Notes: generated by a model not told the origin, from the letters alone. Shown: positions 1 to 6,419, numbered from the stretch's first letter. The stretch: DNA of 8,365 bases from a bacterium HR27 (GCA_002898975.1 BEID01000040.1:1-8365), one strand, 5' to 3'. Numbers and translations: made by a program.

Positions 1-360
1 AAGGTAGGGCCCCTAGGGCGCATCCTCGGCCGCCGTGGACTGATGCCCAATCCGCGTACAGGAACGGTGGTTCGGAATCCGGAAGACCTTCCGGCGGTCA
101 TCCGAGAGATCAAGGCTGGCCGCGTGGAGTTCCGGAACGATCGAACGGGAAACATCCACATCCAGATTGGCCGGAAGAGTTTCACCGAGGAGCAGCTGCT
201 CGAGAATCTCTACGTTGCGGTCGATGCGATCGCGCGAGCCCGACCAGCTGCGGTGAAAGGGCAATTTTTCCGCTCGATGACCATCGCTCCGACGATGGGT
301 CCGGGAATCGCGTTGGATGTAGCGACGACGCTCGAGGAGGCGCGGGCATTCGTGAAGTGA
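1..360 (+). CDS. rplA: 50S ribosomal protein L1, C-terminal part (5' end outside window)
   Basis: This is the last 119 codons of ribosomal protein L1, open from the first base of the window to the TGA at 358-360. L1 binds 23S rRNA at the L1 stalk and helps release deacylated tRNA. In many bacteria it also represses its own mRNA. The family signature is visible in the first residues, LGRILGRRGLMPNPRTGTVV, which matches the usual LGPRGLMPNPKTGTV stretch apart from Arg in place of Pro in the PRG triplet. The remainder, with KSFTEEQLLENLYVAVDAI and a final segment on the pattern SMTIAPTMGPGIALDV, is the typical closing half of L1 domain I. Order L1-L10-L7/L12 is the standard bacterial arrangement. 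The in-frame ATG at 43 is internal methionine, not a start. Identification is secure; only the N-terminal part is missing. Confidence 0.97.
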   Translation, partial: KVGPLGRILGRRGLMPNPRTGTVVRNPEDLPAVIREIKAGRVEFRNDRTGNIHIQIGRKSFTEEQLLENLYVAVDAIARARPAAVKGQFFRSMTIAPTMGPGIALDVATTLEEARAFVK

Positions 361-375
361 TACACTCTCTGCGAA

Positions 376-480
376 GATGACGCCGCGCCGATGACCGCTG
401 GGGCGCGTGGCGCTTAATGATCCAGCCGAGGCGCGGGGCGGACGAGACGACGGCACGTTCGGTGCTGCCGAGAGGTGGGT
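376..480 (+). ncRNA. L10 leader RNA (autoregulatory element in the 5' UTR of rplJ)
   Basis: This is the untranslated region between rplA and rplJ. It carries the hallmarks of the L10 leader, which binds the L10(L7/L12) complex. A lower stem pairs CCGCGCC (383-389) with GGCGCGG (430-436). Above it, GA at 393-394 faces GA at 428-429, as expected for the tandem G-A pairs of a kink-turn. An upper stem then pairs GCTGG (397-401) with CCAGC (422-426). The loop side includes CTTAAT (413-418), followed by the CC-GCCGAGG pattern known from Firmicute leaders. A further small hairpin lies around 451-470. The leader ends in an intrinsic terminator at 481-509, so control probably works by premature termination when excess L10/L12 binds. 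Identification rests on remembered consensus and hand folding; exact boundaries are approximate. Confidence 0.85.
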
Positions 481-509
481 CCCCCTGCGCATGTGCGCAG
501 GGGATTTTT
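481..509 (+). terminator. Intrinsic terminator/attenuator of the L10 leader
   Basis: A perfect hairpin, CCCCTGCGC (482-490) with GCGCAGGGG (495-503) around a four-base ATGT loop, is followed directly by a run of five T (505-509). It stands just upstream of the rplJ ribosome-binding site (512-520), where a full terminator would prevent expression. It is therefore best read as a regulated attenuator. Its 5' arm can also pair with GCGCGGGG at 431-438 in the leader, giving an alternative structure that would keep the terminator from forming. Confidence 0.85.
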
Positions 510-525
510 GTGGAAGGAGGTGCTC

Positions 526-1059
526 GTGCCGACACCGGAGAAGGCGCGACAAATCGAGGAAATCAGCGAGATTCTCCGTACGGCGAGTGTCGCCATTCTT
601 ACGGATTACCGGGGTCTTACTGTTGCGGACATGACAGCCTTTCGGCGCCGGCTCCAGGAGCAGCAGGCGAATCTCCGGGTCGTCAAAAACACGTTGACCC
701 GGATCGCTGCGGAACGGACCGGAACGGCAGTGATTACACCGCTCCTGGAGGGGCCGACAGCACTCGTCTACACGAGCGGCGACCCGGTGACGGCGGCAAA
801 GCTTACGGTCGAGTTTGCGCGTCAATCGCGCATCTTGACGGTCAAGGGTGCGCTGCTCGGTGGGCAACTGCTCTCCCCGGCGGATGTGGAGGCGCTGGCG
901 ACACTGCCGTCGCGCGAGGAACTCGTCGCCAAAGTCGTCGGCGGTCTTCAGGCGCCTTTGTACGGTCTGGTTTCGGTCCTTTCTGGGCCCATTCGTGGGC
1001 TGCTCTATGTCCTGCAGGGGCGCTTGCAGCAACTGGGCGGAGAGGCCGAAGCGGCTTGA
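526..1059 (+). CDS. rplJ: 50S ribosomal protein L10
   Basis: This encodes ribosomal protein L10 (177 residues, the usual family length), the base of the ribosomal stalk. It anchors L7/L12 dimers to 23S rRNA and so recruits translation factors. The N-terminal part shows the family pattern: PTPEKARQIEEISEIL, then ILTDYRGLTVADMTAFRRRLQ, then LRVVKNTLTRIAAERTG. The C-terminal half (about residues 140-177) is the hydrophobic helix that binds L7/L12 dimers. The start is GTG at 526, with GGAAGGAGG at 512-520 in front. An in-frame GTG at 475 would add 17 residues but would place the start before the terminator hairpin, so it is rejected. rplL follows after 46 nt and is surely co-transcribed. Expression is probably set by the leader RNA and attenuator just upstream. 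Confidence 0.97.
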   Translation: MPTPEKARQIEEISEILRTASVAILTDYRGLTVADMTAFRRRLQEQQANLRVVKNTLTRIAAERTGTAVITPLLEGPTALVYTSGDPVTAAKLTVEFARQSRILTVKGALLGGQLLSPADVEALATLPSREELVAKVVGGLQAPLYGLVSVLSGPIRGLLYVLQGRLQQLGGEAEAA

Positions 1060-1105
1060 GATGGTGGTACAGAGTCGTTCGATGACGATTGGAGGTCGGT
1101 GAACG

Positions 1106-1504
1106 ATGGCCGTTGGACAGGAGAAACTCGAAGAGATCATCCAGGCGATCGAGCAGATGACAGTGCTGGAGCTGTCGCAGCTGGTCAAAGCGCTGGAGGA
1201 ACGCTTCGGCGTCACGGCGGCTCCGGTTGCGGTCGCGGCGGCACCGGCGACCGGTGCAGCTGCAGCGGCTGCCGCACCCGCTGAAGAGGAGAAGACAGAG
1301 TTCGACGTGATTCTCTCGGATGTTGGACCGAACAAGATTCAGGTGATCAAGGTCGTTCGCGAGCTCACCCAGCTCGGATTGAAGGAGGCGAAGGATCTCG
1401 TCGAGGCGGCGCCGAAGCCAGTGAAGCAGGGGGTCTCCAAGCAGGAAGCGGAGACGATCAAGCAGAAGCTGGAAGCTGTCGGCGCGAAGGTGGAGATCAA
1501 GTAA
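1106..1504 (+). CDS. rplL: 50S ribosomal protein L7/L12
   Basis: This encodes the stalk protein L7/L12 (132 residues). Dimers bind the L10 C-terminal helix, and the protein contacts and stimulates the GTPase factors EF-G, EF-Tu and IF2. An N-terminal dimerisation helix region (about 1-35, ending in [11 protein letters not shown]) is followed by an alanine/proline-rich flexible hinge (about 36-62). The globular C-terminal domain contains the conserved [24 protein letters not shown] stretch and ends in VGAKVEIK. The length is slightly above the 120-125 residues common in other bacteria, mostly through the hinge. GGAGG at 1091-1095 precedes the ATG with rather wide spacing (10 nt). The stop at 1502-1504 is followed within 10 bases by a strong terminator stem, which marks the end of the ribosomal operon. 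Confidence 0.97.
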   Translation: MAVGQEKLEEIIQAIEQMTVLELSQLVKALEERFGVTAAPVAVAAAPATGAAAAAAAPAEEEKTEFDVILSDVGPNKIQVIKVVRELTQLGLKEAKDLVEAAPKPVKQGVSKQEAETIKQKLEAVGAKVEIK

Positions 1505-1510
1505 CAGCGT

Positions 1511-1546
1511 GCCCTGGGGGAGCCGATTGGCGTCCCCCAGGGCTTT
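1511..1546 (+). terminator. Terminator of the rplJL operon
   Basis: An 11-bp perfect stem, GCCCTGGGGGA (1511-1521) with TCCCCCAGGGC (1533-1543), lies seven bases after the rplL stop. The loop can extend the stem by GCC/GGC (1522-1524/1529-1531). The following T stretch is short (TTTGT), so termination may be incomplete and some reading into the tRNA gene is possible. The loop also carries a likely -35 element of the tRNA promoter. Confidence 0.8.
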
Positions 1547-1556
1547 GTGCTATACT
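1527..1556 (+). promoter_or_regulatory. Likely sigma-70-type promoter of tRNA-Pro
   Basis: TATACT at 1551-1556 matches the -10 consensus in five of six positions. TTGGCG at 1527-1532 matches the -35 consensus in four of six, with 18 bp between them. Transcription would begin near 1563, a few bases before the mature tRNA end at 1569, as is usual for tRNA genes. The -35 element falls in the loop of the rplL terminator, so the two elements share sequence. Based on consensus matching only. Confidence 0.65.
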
Positions 1557-1568
1557 GCGAGCGAACTT

Positions 1569-1643
<75 letters not shown>

Positions 1644-1649
1644 GATGCA

Positions 1650-1674
1650 GCCGCACCTCGAGGTGCGGCCTTCT
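1650..1674 (+). terminator. Hairpin between tRNA-Pro and the ANTAR regulator; weak terminator or processing signal
   Basis: GCCGCACC (1650-1657) pairs perfectly with GGTGCGGC (1662-1669) around TCGA, starting eight bases after the tRNA. The downstream sequence (CTTCTC) is pyrimidine-rich but not a true T-run, so it may act as a leaky terminator or simply shield the RNA end after tRNA processing. CCTCG in the arm/loop (1656-1660) is also complementary to CGAGG (1680-1684), the ribosome-binding site of the next gene; whether this matters is unknown. Confidence 0.55.
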
Positions 1675-1689
1675 CGCTACGAGGTTCCG

Positions 1690-2310
1690 ATGAGTGCGAC
1701 TGCAACACCGATTCGCATTCTGATCGCTGATGACGAGCCGATCATTCGGTTGGATCTGCGTGAGCTCCTCACGTCGCTCGGCTACGATGTCGTCGGTGAG
1801 GCGGCGGATGGCCGAACGGCAGTGGAGCTGGCGCGGAAGTTGAAGCCTGACCTCGTGATCCTCGACATCAAGATGCCTGAGGTCGACGGAATCGACGCTG
1901 CCGAGGTGCTCCATCGGGAGCGTCTCGCGCCGGTCGTTCTCCTGACAGCGTACAGCGAACGGGAACTCGTCGAGCGGGCGCGTCGGGCCGGAGTGGCTGG
2001 CTATCTCGTCAAGCCGTTCCGCGAAAGCGAGATCATGCCGGTCATCGAGCTCGCACTGAACCAGTTCCGCGAGTTCCAGCGACTGGAACAGCAGGTAGTG
2101 GAACTGCAGGAGGCCCTGGAGGCCCGCAAGCTCATCGAGCGGGCCAAAGGCATCCTGATGCAAGTGCATGGCCTCAGCGAGGCTGAGGCGTTCCAGCGTA
2201 TGCGTCGCCTCAGCATGGACAGTCGAAAGTCGATGCGCGAGATCGCCGAAGCGATCCTGCTTGCCCACCAGCTGGAAAGCGGAAGCCGCTCCGGCGAACC
2301 ACGCCCGTAA
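1690..2310 (+). CDS. pdtaR: Receiver-ANTAR response regulator, PdtaR type (RNA-binding antiterminator)
   Basis: This 206-residue two-component response regulator closely resembles mycobacterial PdtaR (Rv1626). The receiver domain (about 8-125) has the acidic pocket D14-D15, phosphoacceptor D59 in LVILDIKMPEVDGIDAAE, T86 and K108 in YLVKPF. A coiled-coil linker follows (about 128-150: LEQQVVELQEALEARK). The ANTAR domain closes the protein (about 145-195: KLIERAKGILMQVHGLSEAEAFQRMRRLSMD). ANTAR domains bind paired hairpins in nascent RNA and prevent termination after the receiver is phosphorylated, normally by a PdtaS-type histidine kinase, which is not in this window. The start is ATG 1690, with GAGG at 1681-1684. 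An in-frame ATG at 1645 lies just after the tRNA and before the hairpin and is unlikely. It lies 47 nt downstream of tRNA-Pro and converges on cdaR. Confidence 0.9.
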   Translation: MSATATPIRILIADDEPIIRLDLRELLTSLGYDVVGEAADGRTAVELARKLKPDLVILDIKMPEVDGIDAAEVLHRERLAPVVLLTAYSERELVERARRAGVAGYLVKPFRESEIMPVIELALNQFREFQRLEQQVVELQEALEARKLIERAKGILMQVHGLSEAEAFQRMRRLSMDSRKSMREIAEAILLAHQLESGSRSGEPRP

Positions 2311-2344
2311 CCTTTCGGCTGACTGGTGAGAGCAATTCTGCCGG

Positions 2345-3643
2345 CTACGGTGACGGAGAGGGTACCGGTGTGGTCGGTGTGCGCACCGTGACCTGAACGA
2401 CAGCTGGCGTGACTCGCTCGAATCGTACACCGGGTGGCAGTGTCACCCGCACCGGCAACTGGTAGACACCAGCATCCGCGTTCTCGACATCGACGAAGAC
2501 CAGAATCTCGGCAGGATCGAGTCGGTCCAAGAGGTCACTGGGACCGCTCAGTTCGAGGTCGACCGTTGCCGGGGACAGTTCGGCAGTGGTTCCAGGGCGG
2601 ACGTTCATCGGCGTGACAGGTATACCCTGAAGCGTTCGGGATTCCTCCGCGCGGCGAATCTGGATCGAGACGTTGACAGTTGGCGGGTCCACTCGGACAC
2701 CTGCGGGAAGCCGTGACGTGTCGATGGGAACATCCCAGAGGATGCGCGATTCGCTCCAGCCACTCACGTCGATTGGCGTGGTGGTGAGATACGGTATCGC
2801 TGCAAGAGCCGATTCTGGTCCTTCGACGACAACTTCATCCGTGGGGAAGACTGTCGGTGGCCCAGCGAGTTCGTAGCCCGGTGCGAGGCGATCGGCTCCG
2901 ACGATCGAAGGGATGACACGGCGGACCTGACCGCGGATCCGCAGCTGGACCGTGACATTCGCCGTCGATGGTTCGACGGTAATGCCCGGAACGGTAATAC
3001 CGTTCTCATCGACGGGAACGAGGGCGACTGATTCACGCACTATCTCCGTTTGGCCAGTGATCTGGATGGGGGCAGTGACCCGCGTGACCTGGTTCACTCG
3101 TTGCTCTGGGCCGCGAATCGTTGCTGTTTGTGGATCGGCCTGTGTGGAAACGAGTTCCAGGTTCGGAGGCAGCTCGTTCGCGATGGTGACCTCGACCGGA
3201 ACGTCAGCGCGTTCGGCGAGGCGGTCGATCTGCAAGGTGACCTCCGGTGGGATCACTTCGCGCAGGCGCAGGCGCGCCGGTAGTTCCACCTGGACTCGTC
3301 GCGTGTACATGCCTGGTTCCGTGACGTCGCCGAGGTCAACGGTCGCCTGGATGGCCCCACTTTCCAAAGCCTGAACGCGGCTCTGTGCTCCCTGGATACG
3401 GACCGTCACTGTCGGAAGCTCGCTCGTCACCACGAGGGAAGGTGGCAAATTCGCCGGAATCACCGGGATATTGGAAATCGTGCGCTGCGTTTCGGGATCG
3501 TTGGTCGCTTCGACCCAAGCCCAGAGCGCGAAGGCGAGTGCGACTGCGACGATGAAGCGCGCAACGTTGTCTCGCCGAATCGTTGGCCGCAGATTATCCC
3601 AGGCGCGAAGCAGACGCGCGCGCATCCTCGCGAGTCGGACCAC
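2345..3643 (-). CDS. cdaR: CdaR/YbbR-domain regulator of diadenylate cyclase
   Basis: This 432-residue membrane-anchored protein is of the CdaR (YbbR) family, whose members bind CdaA and adjust c-di-AMP synthesis. A basic cytoplasmic start (RMRARLLRAWDNLRPTIRRDN) leads into one transmembrane segment (about 29-44, FIVAVALAFALWAWVE), with the rest outside the membrane. The outer part consists of about four YbbR repeats (roughly 53-130, 140-222, 228-320 and 322-420). Each has the pattern of NIPV, then PTVTVRIQG-like strands, then an LP-containing strand. It ends in a Thr/Pro/Ser tail (TPTTPVPSPSP). The start is GTG at 3643 because AAGGAG (3656-3651) sits seven bases before it. The ATGs at 3781, 3673 and 3625 lack a well-placed site. 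It overlaps the cdaA end by 50 bp, so the two are translationally linked. Glucosamine mutase glmM, a frequent neighbour of this pair, is not present after it. Confidence 0.9.
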   Translation of the reverse strand: MVRLARMRARLLRAWDNLRPTIRRDNVARFIVAVALAFALWAWVEATNDPETQRTISNIPVIPANLPPSLVVTSELPTVTVRIQGAQSRVQALESGAIQATVDLGDVTEPGMYTRRVQVELPARLRLREVIPPEVTLQIDRLAERADVPVEVTIANELPPNLELVSTQADPQTATIRGPEQRVNQVTRVTAPIQITGQTEIVRESVALVPVDENGITVPGITVEPSTANVTVQLRIRGQVRRVIPSIVGADRLAPGYELAGPPTVFPTDEVVVEGPESALAAIPYLTTTPIDVSGWSESRILWDVPIDTSRLPAGVRVDPPTVNVSIQIRRAEESRTLQGIPVTPMNVRPGTTAELSPATVDLELSGPSDLLDRLDPAEILVFVDVENADAGVYQLPVRVTLPPGVRFERVTPAVVQVTVRTPTTPVPSPSP

Positions 3644-4508
3644 TCTCGGACTCCTTGGCAGGGGACTCTCCATCGGGGCTGGTCGAACGAGTGGAGCGAT
3701 CGAGCAGTTCGGCCAGGCGGCGCCGACCCGGTCGCTCGACGTGCAGCAACGCACGGAGTGCTCGACGAAGTCGTTCGGCATCCAGATTGCGGTAGAGGCG
3801 ACCGTTGACCGCGAGTGAAATGTGCCCGGTTTCTTCGGAAACGATAATGGCTATCGCATCCGATTCTTCGGTGATGCCCAAACCAGCCCGATGGCGCGTG
3901 CCAAGTTGGGGATCGAGCAGATTCTCGCTGAGGGGAAGGACACACCCGGCTGCCAGAATGCGATTGCCACGAATGATGACAGCGCCATCGTGGAGTGGTG
4001 AGTTCGGAAAGAAAATATTGACCAATAGCTGTTGCGTGAGCGTGGCGTCGAGCGGGATGCCGCGATCCGCGTAATCCTGCAGCCCGGTTTCGCGCTCGAT
4101 AACGATCAGCGCACCGTACCGGAGACGAGAGAGCTGTAGGACAGCACGCGTGACTTCGTCGATCGTTTCCTCGGTCTGCATTTCATGGCTACTCAACGGC
4201 GTGCGTAACCATGCGCCGGTATGGCCGAGTCGCTCCAGCGCACGTCGCAGCTCTGGTTGAAAGACCACAGGGATTGCGATAATCAATGCTGGTAATGCTT
4301 GACGGAGCAACCAATTCAATGCCTGGAGTTGAAACAGGTTCGCTGCACCAACCACTGCAATAATGAGGATTGCCAACCCTCGAACCAGCTGAGCAGCACG
4401 CGTCCCTTGAATCACCCACAGGAGCCAATAAAAGATCAACGCGACAGAGAGAATGTCCACAATGGCCCGCAGGTCGATGCGGGTGAAGATCCATGGTAGT
4501 TCCAGCAT
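3594..4508 (-). CDS. cdaA: Membrane diadenylate cyclase CdaA (c-di-AMP synthase)
   Basis: This makes cyclic di-AMP from two ATP (304 residues, a little longer than the usual ~275). Three hydrophobic segments near the N-terminus (about 16-33, 41-61 and 64-83) anchor it in the membrane. The DAC catalytic domain follows (about 110-245). The catalytic signatures are intact: D174-G175-A176 in NSPLHDGAVIIRG, and R205-H206-R207 in GTRHRAGLGITEESDA. The C-terminus carries a charged, Ser-rich extension of about 35 residues with no recognised domain. Part of it is encoded by the 50-bp overlap with cdaR. ATG 4508 is chosen because AGGGG lies eight bases upstream. A GTG at 4535 would add nine residues without a clear site. 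It lies 72 nt after the helical-repeat gene, and a possible promoter stands in that gap. c-di-AMP commonly controls potassium/osmolyte transport and wall homeostasis. Confidence 0.95.
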   Translation of the reverse strand: MLELPWIFTRIDLRAIVDILSVALIFYWLLWVIQGTRAAQLVRGLAILIIAVVGAANLFQLQALNWLLRQALPALIIAIPVVFQPELRRALERLGHTGAWLRTPLSSHEMQTEETIDEVTRAVLQLSRLRYGALIVIERETGLQDYADRGIPLDATLTQQLLVNIFFPNSPLHDGAVIIRGNRILAAGCVLPLSENLLDPQLGTRHRAGLGITEESDAIAIIVSEETGHISLAVNGRLYRNLDAERLRRALRALLHVERPGRRRLAELLDRSTRSTSPDGESPAKESESGPTREDARASASRLG

Positions 4509-4551
4509 TCCCGACGCCCCTGCAGTTCGCCGCACCTGCGTGCTACGTGGA

Positions 4552-4560
4552 ATTCTAACA
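4552..4560 (-). promoter_or_regulatory. Possible extended -10 promoter for cdaA-cdaR
   Basis: Read on the minus strand, 4560 to 4552 is TGTTAGAAT: a TG-n extension followed by TAGAAT, five of six matches to the -10 consensus. No good -35 hexamer is seen 16-18 bp upstream, which extended -10 promoters do not always need. Transcription would start near 4545, leaving a leader of about 37 nt before the cdaA ATG. It is weak evidence from one short match in a GC-rich gap. Confidence 0.35.
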
Positions 4561-4580
4561 TCTGGCGTGTTCTTCTCGCC

Positions 4581-6329
4581 TCAGCTGCTTCGGTCGCCAT
4601 CGGTGGATGATTCCAGGCGATCCAGCTGCCGCAGCCGATGGCGTAATGCCTCGAGTTCCGCGAGTTGGGCGCGGGCTGCCTCGTCCTCCGGGGCCAATGC
4701 CACGAGTTGCTCGGCAACGCTCAGTGCGTCAAGCGGGCGCCGCTGGCGCAAAGCAGCGCGAAGCGCAGTCCAAAGATAGGTGCGCGCCCGTTCGATCTGT
4801 CCTGCGCGAATAGCAGCAGTCGCTGCATACACGTGCCGGTCGGGATTGTCCGGATCGCTCGTGGCGAGGAGATCAGCAATGATTGCGAGACGACCGCGGT
4901 CGTCCGCGAGTTCGGCCAAACCTGCGGCGCGTTCGAGCAGTGTGACGAGCCGTTCCCGATGACCGAGAGCGTTCGCGCGATGAGCGGCAGCGAGGAGTGT
5001 ATCGAGCGCTTCCGCGTACCGACCACTCCGCGTATCGTGAGCCACCACGAAGTCGAGCGTACGGTCGTCGAAGGGGTCCAGCCGCGCCAGTTGTCTCAAG
5101 AGTCGCACGAGGTGTGCGCGATCGTGTCGCTCTCGGGCGCGGCGTGCTGCGCGTCGCAGGAGGCTGATCGCCTGACCTGTCTGGCCCTGATCGTGCAACC
5201 GAGCCGCGAACTCACCCAGGTCGTGCACGGTGAACTCTGGTCGCTCCACGCATTCCAGTGCGCGGGTCGTGAGCTCGGTATCGGAAACAAGTAGTGCGAA
5301 GGAGATGACGTTGAGGGGCTGCAGTGCAGGCACCAGGCGCGTGACTGTGCGGGCCGTCGTGTCTCGGTCCTGCAGGGCATCCAGCAACGTGCGGAGGCAG
5401 GAGCGAATGGCTGGTGAGACGTCGCGGGGGTCGAGATGGACTGTTGCCAGTGCAGCGAGAAGCGCTCGTGCGACTGGAGTTGTCGGTTCCGGCAACGCGA
5501 TGAGCTGCCTGGTGTCGATGGGCAAGCCGATTCGATGGGCCACGAGCGAGGCGGCCACGAGCGCTTCAGGCTGGGGAGTGGCGCGAAGGTGTTCGAGCGT
5601 GGTGGCGATCCGGTCTAGGGCTTGTCGGTGCCGATGCACGAGATCCAACAAGTCGGCCAAATAGGACCAGCGGACTGGCTCGGGAAGCGCCGGAACGAGG
5701 AGGAATGCTACGCGCCATTGCCAAATGGTCTGTGGTGTCTGCACGTGCGCACTGAGGGCCTTGATCTCTTCGCGGTCGTTTCGCTCCAGGGCGAGAGCCA
5801 CTGCACTCCACCAGGCTTCCACTTCGGCGGGGCACTGCCGCAACCACTGTGCAGCGAGCGTTGCCGCATGCTCCGTCGCAGCCAGCTCTTGCAAGATGCA
5901 GGGGAGGAAAGCGCGGCGAAGCGGAGACGGTGCTTCGAGGAGGGCGGTCCCGAGTTCGGCGAGGCGAGCCAGTTCGAGAGGTTCGACGAGCCACTGCAGT
6001 ATCCGGTAGGTTCCCGGGTGAAGCCAGCTCGCGTTGATTTGGAGCTGCCGCTCGATGGTGCGGAGTACGAGTTTGGCGTCCGCGATTCGTCCGCGGAGCA
6101 CCGCGTACTCGATGACTCCGACATAGGGGTCAGGAGTTTCAGTGTGCGTTGCCACCGCAGCGAGAAGGGTATCCAGCGCCACGTGCAAAGACTGCCTGTC
6201 GGCGACACGGGGAAGCTCATTCGCGAGGATGGTGGGATCCAGCCGCCAGTGATCCTGTATCGCTTCAGTACGATCCTGGCGAATGGCCGGTCCGAACCAC
6301 TGCTGGTGTGACGGCGCTGCCGGACTCAC
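4581..6329 (-). CDS. Helical-repeat (TPR-like) protein of unknown function
   Basis: I do not recognise this 582-residue protein as a named family. It is very rich in Leu, Ala and Arg, with amphipathic helices spaced as in alpha-solenoids. TPR-like units are clearest near the C-terminus (about 385-570), for example GQTGQAISLLRRAARRARER, then GRYAEALDTLLAAAHRANALG, then GQIERARTYLWTALRAALRQ, and a last unit with DALSVAEQLVALAPEDEAAR. A short charged helix that may form a coiled coil follows (ELEALRHRLRQLDRLE). There is no signal peptide, transmembrane segment or catalytic motif, so it is probably a cytoplasmic scaffold. The start is the GTG at 6329, with AGGA eight bases upstream; no better start is seen. 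It lies 67 nt after the helicase-loader gene and 72 nt before cdaA, in the same direction, probably in one transcript. MalT-like or SARP-like TPR regulators are alternatives, but no DNA-binding or ATPase part is seen. Confidence 0.75.
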   Translation of the reverse strand: MSPAAPSHQQWFGPAIRQDRTEAIQDHWRLDPTILANELPRVADRQSLHVALDTLLAAVATHTETPDPYVGVIEYAVLRGRIADAKLVLRTIERQLQINASWLHPGTYRILQWLVEPLELARLAELGTALLEAPSPLRRAFLPCILQELAATEHAATLAAQWLRQCPAEVEAWWSAVALALERNDREEIKALSAHVQTPQTIWQWRVAFLLVPALPEPVRWSYLADLLDLVHRHRQALDRIATTLEHLRATPQPEALVAASLVAHRIGLPIDTRQLIALPEPTTPVARALLAALATVHLDPRDVSPAIRSCLRTLLDALQDRDTTARTVTRLVPALQPLNVISFALLVSDTELTTRALECVERPEFTVHDLGEFAARLHDQGQTGQAISLLRRAARRARERHDRAHLVRLLRQLARLDPFDDRTLDFVVAHDTRSGRYAEALDTLLAAAHRANALGHRERLVTLLERAAGLAELADDRGRLAIIADLLATSDPDNPDRHVYAATAAIRAGQIERARTYLWTALRAALRQRRPLDALSVAEQLVALAPEDEAARAQLAELEALRHRLRQLDRLESSTDGDRSS

Positions 6330-6390
6330 GACGCGGGTCCTATCCTGTCATTTCGCTGAGGAACTACGGCAGAGTCGTGCCAGCGCTTGA

Positions 6391-6419
6391 GTCGTGTCAC
6401 GTGGTCACACGTGAGCGAC
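6391..6419 (-). repeat. Inverted repeat across the stop codon of the dnaI-like gene
   Basis: TCACGTG (6397-6403) and CACGTGA (6408-6414) form a perfect 7-bp inverted repeat with a GTCA spacer. It is extended by GTCG (6391-6394) and CGAC (6416-6419) across a small internal loop. The stop codon (6399-6397) lies in one arm. There is no T-run on either side, so it is not a standard terminator. It could be an RNA hairpin that tunes stability or translation between the loader gene and the helical-repeat gene. Confidence 0.5.

Noticed and set aside
358..366. TGATACACT as an extended -10 promoter for the L10 leader
   Set aside because: Only four of six -10 matches and no suitable -35; too weak to annotate.
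475..525. Upstream GTG start for rplJ adding 17 residues
   Set aside because: It would place the start before the attenuator hairpin and has no family support; GTG 526 has an excellent ribosome-binding site.
13..1335. A long open frame (440 codons) on the minus strand opposite rplA, rplJ and rplL
   Set aside because: It lies opposite three certain ribosomal genes, the leader RNA and its terminator. Its sequence is Arg/Ser-rich without any recognisable domain, as expected from the reverse strand of GC-rich genes.
2434..6311. Many open frames on the plus strand opposite cdaR, cdaA and the helical-repeat gene
   Set aside because: They lack ribosome-binding sites and domain patterns and mirror the frames of the minus-strand genes.
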